A DNA stretch of 7,469 nucleotides from Prevotella sp. (lineage in GTDB: Bacteria > Bacteroidota > Bacteroidia > Bacteroidales > Bacteroidaceae), in NCBI GenBank assembly GCA_021204735.1, contig JAJPYV010000394.1, positions 1-7,469 of the forward strand, written 5' to 3'. Positions 6,923-7,469 of this stretch are shown one piece after another. The translations under genes were made by a program, and so were the position numbers. The notes below the pieces were generated by a model that ran no database searches, was not told the DNA's origin, and saw only the letters and a list, made by a program, of their open reading frames with translations. Each line of letters begins with the position of its first letter. Positions within the stretch are counted from its first letter, which is position 1.

Positions 6923-7469
6923 ATGAGATTTCATTACTTTATAACAATGGTTACTATATTTTTCCTGAAAACATGCGTATGTCTTGCTCAGGAAGGGTTA
7001 AATTATTTGCGGTCTGAAAACGAACTCGCGGATGTAACCTTTAAGCAAATGCAATATGCTGAATGTAGTAATCACTGTATCAATATTGTTGATTATTATA
7101 AAAAAAACAAAAAGACTTATCTAAAGAATTACGAAGCAACACTTATTGTATTCAACGCATGTAAGAGTCTTGGCGAAATTTCAGATTTTCCAGACTTGAC
7201 AGAAAAAGATCGAATAAGCTACCTATGTGAGGCAGTTTATATAGTTGAAACAAATAGGAAATGGGTTAGTACATATGACAACAAATATGATATAATACTG
7301 CTGTATCAAAATTATATAGGATTACTTATAGACAATAATCCAGGTTATGACGTCTCGGACCTAATCACCAAGATGATTGATTTTGGTAAAACATATTGTA
7401 AAAATGACATCAATGATATTTTGATGGCTGCAGCCTCATTTAATTCCCTATCACAAAAATTTGATGATA
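6923..7469 (+). CDS. Exported helical (possible TPR) protein, 5' part; cut by window end
   Basis: An ATG at 6923 opens a frame of 182 codons that is still open at the window edge. The N-terminus is a likely signal peptide: MRFHY, a hydrophobic stretch, then CVCLA|QE with Ala22-Gln23 as the cleavage pair. The rest is helical, rich in Asn, Lys, Tyr and Cys, and has no motif I can assign with confidence. Its general arrangement (signal peptide, mature Gln-Glu N-terminus, helices with Cys and aromatic residues) resembles the start of the preceding TPR-CHAT gene, so it may be a paralogue or another TPR protein; the distinguishing C-terminal part is missing. GC is only about 32% over 7021-7380. The 93-base gap after gene 3 has a weak 5 bp AT-rich hairpin (6887-6902) without a T run, no convincing promoter and no Shine-Dalgarno, so co-transcription with gene 3 is plausible. 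Confidence 0.75.
   Translation, partial: MRFHYFITMVTIFFLKTCVCLAQEGLNYLRSENELADVTFKQMQYAECSNHCINIVDYYKKNKKTYLKNYEATLIVFNACKSLGEISDFPDLTEKDRISYLCEAVYIVETNRKWVSTYDNKYDIILLYQNYIGLLIDNNPGYDVSDLITKMIDFGKTYCKNDINDILMAAASFNSLSQKFDD

Noticed and set aside
691..7469. Gasdermin-like or other pore-forming effector that CHAT proteases activate in known defence systems
   Set aside because: No small hydrophobic effector gene is present in the window; all members are exported and the gene set differs from those systems. The fourth gene is incomplete, so the possibility outside the window stays open.

Overview
The window looks like Bacteroidales DNA (Bacteroides, Parabacteroides or Prevotella type). Four exported proteins in a row have an Ala-Gln signal-peptidase site, as favoured in Bacteroidetes. 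Shine-Dalgarno sequences are absent or poor before the starts I prefer, and the leader of the main cluster carries two copies of a TAnnTTTG -7 promoter element. Base composition is uneven, from about 32% GC in the last gene to about 50% or more in parts of genes 1 and 2 (hand counts over 300-420 base blocks, with one 60-base check in gene 2).

Layout, all genes on the + strand. Positions 1-236 are the 3' end of a tyrosine recombinase (integrase-like), which suggests the edge of, or a scar from, a mobile or integrated element. A hairpin terminator follows at 264-312. Positions 313-690 are an AT-rich non-coding leader with two possible promoters. Then come: (1) 691-2985, an exported modular protein with MORN repeats, MORN_2/YwqK-like repeats, a beta-sandwich and a trypsin/HtrA-type serine protease domain with an intact His-Asp-Ser triad; (2) 3011-3697, a small exported protein ending in a PPC-like beta-sandwich; a strong GAAA-loop hairpin at 3711-3747; (3) 3767-6829, an exported TPR protein with a C-terminal CHAT (caspase/separase-like) cysteine protease domain with intact His and Cys; (4) 6923-end, the 5' part of another exported helical protein cut by the window edge, possibly a second TPR or TPR-CHAT protein.

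What the genes may do together is inference. Two different proteases, one serine (trypsin fold) and one cysteine (CHAT/caspase fold), are encoded side by side with a beta-sandwich accessory protein, and all carry signal peptides. This suggests a proteolytic module acting in the periplasm or at the cell surface, possibly a cascade in which one protease activates the other. CHAT and trypsin-like proteases are known partners in bacterial conflict systems, but those I know of work in the cytoplasm; an exported version with scaffold repeats is the most interesting point here. No toxin, gasdermin-like pore former, nuclease or CRISPR component is visible in this window.
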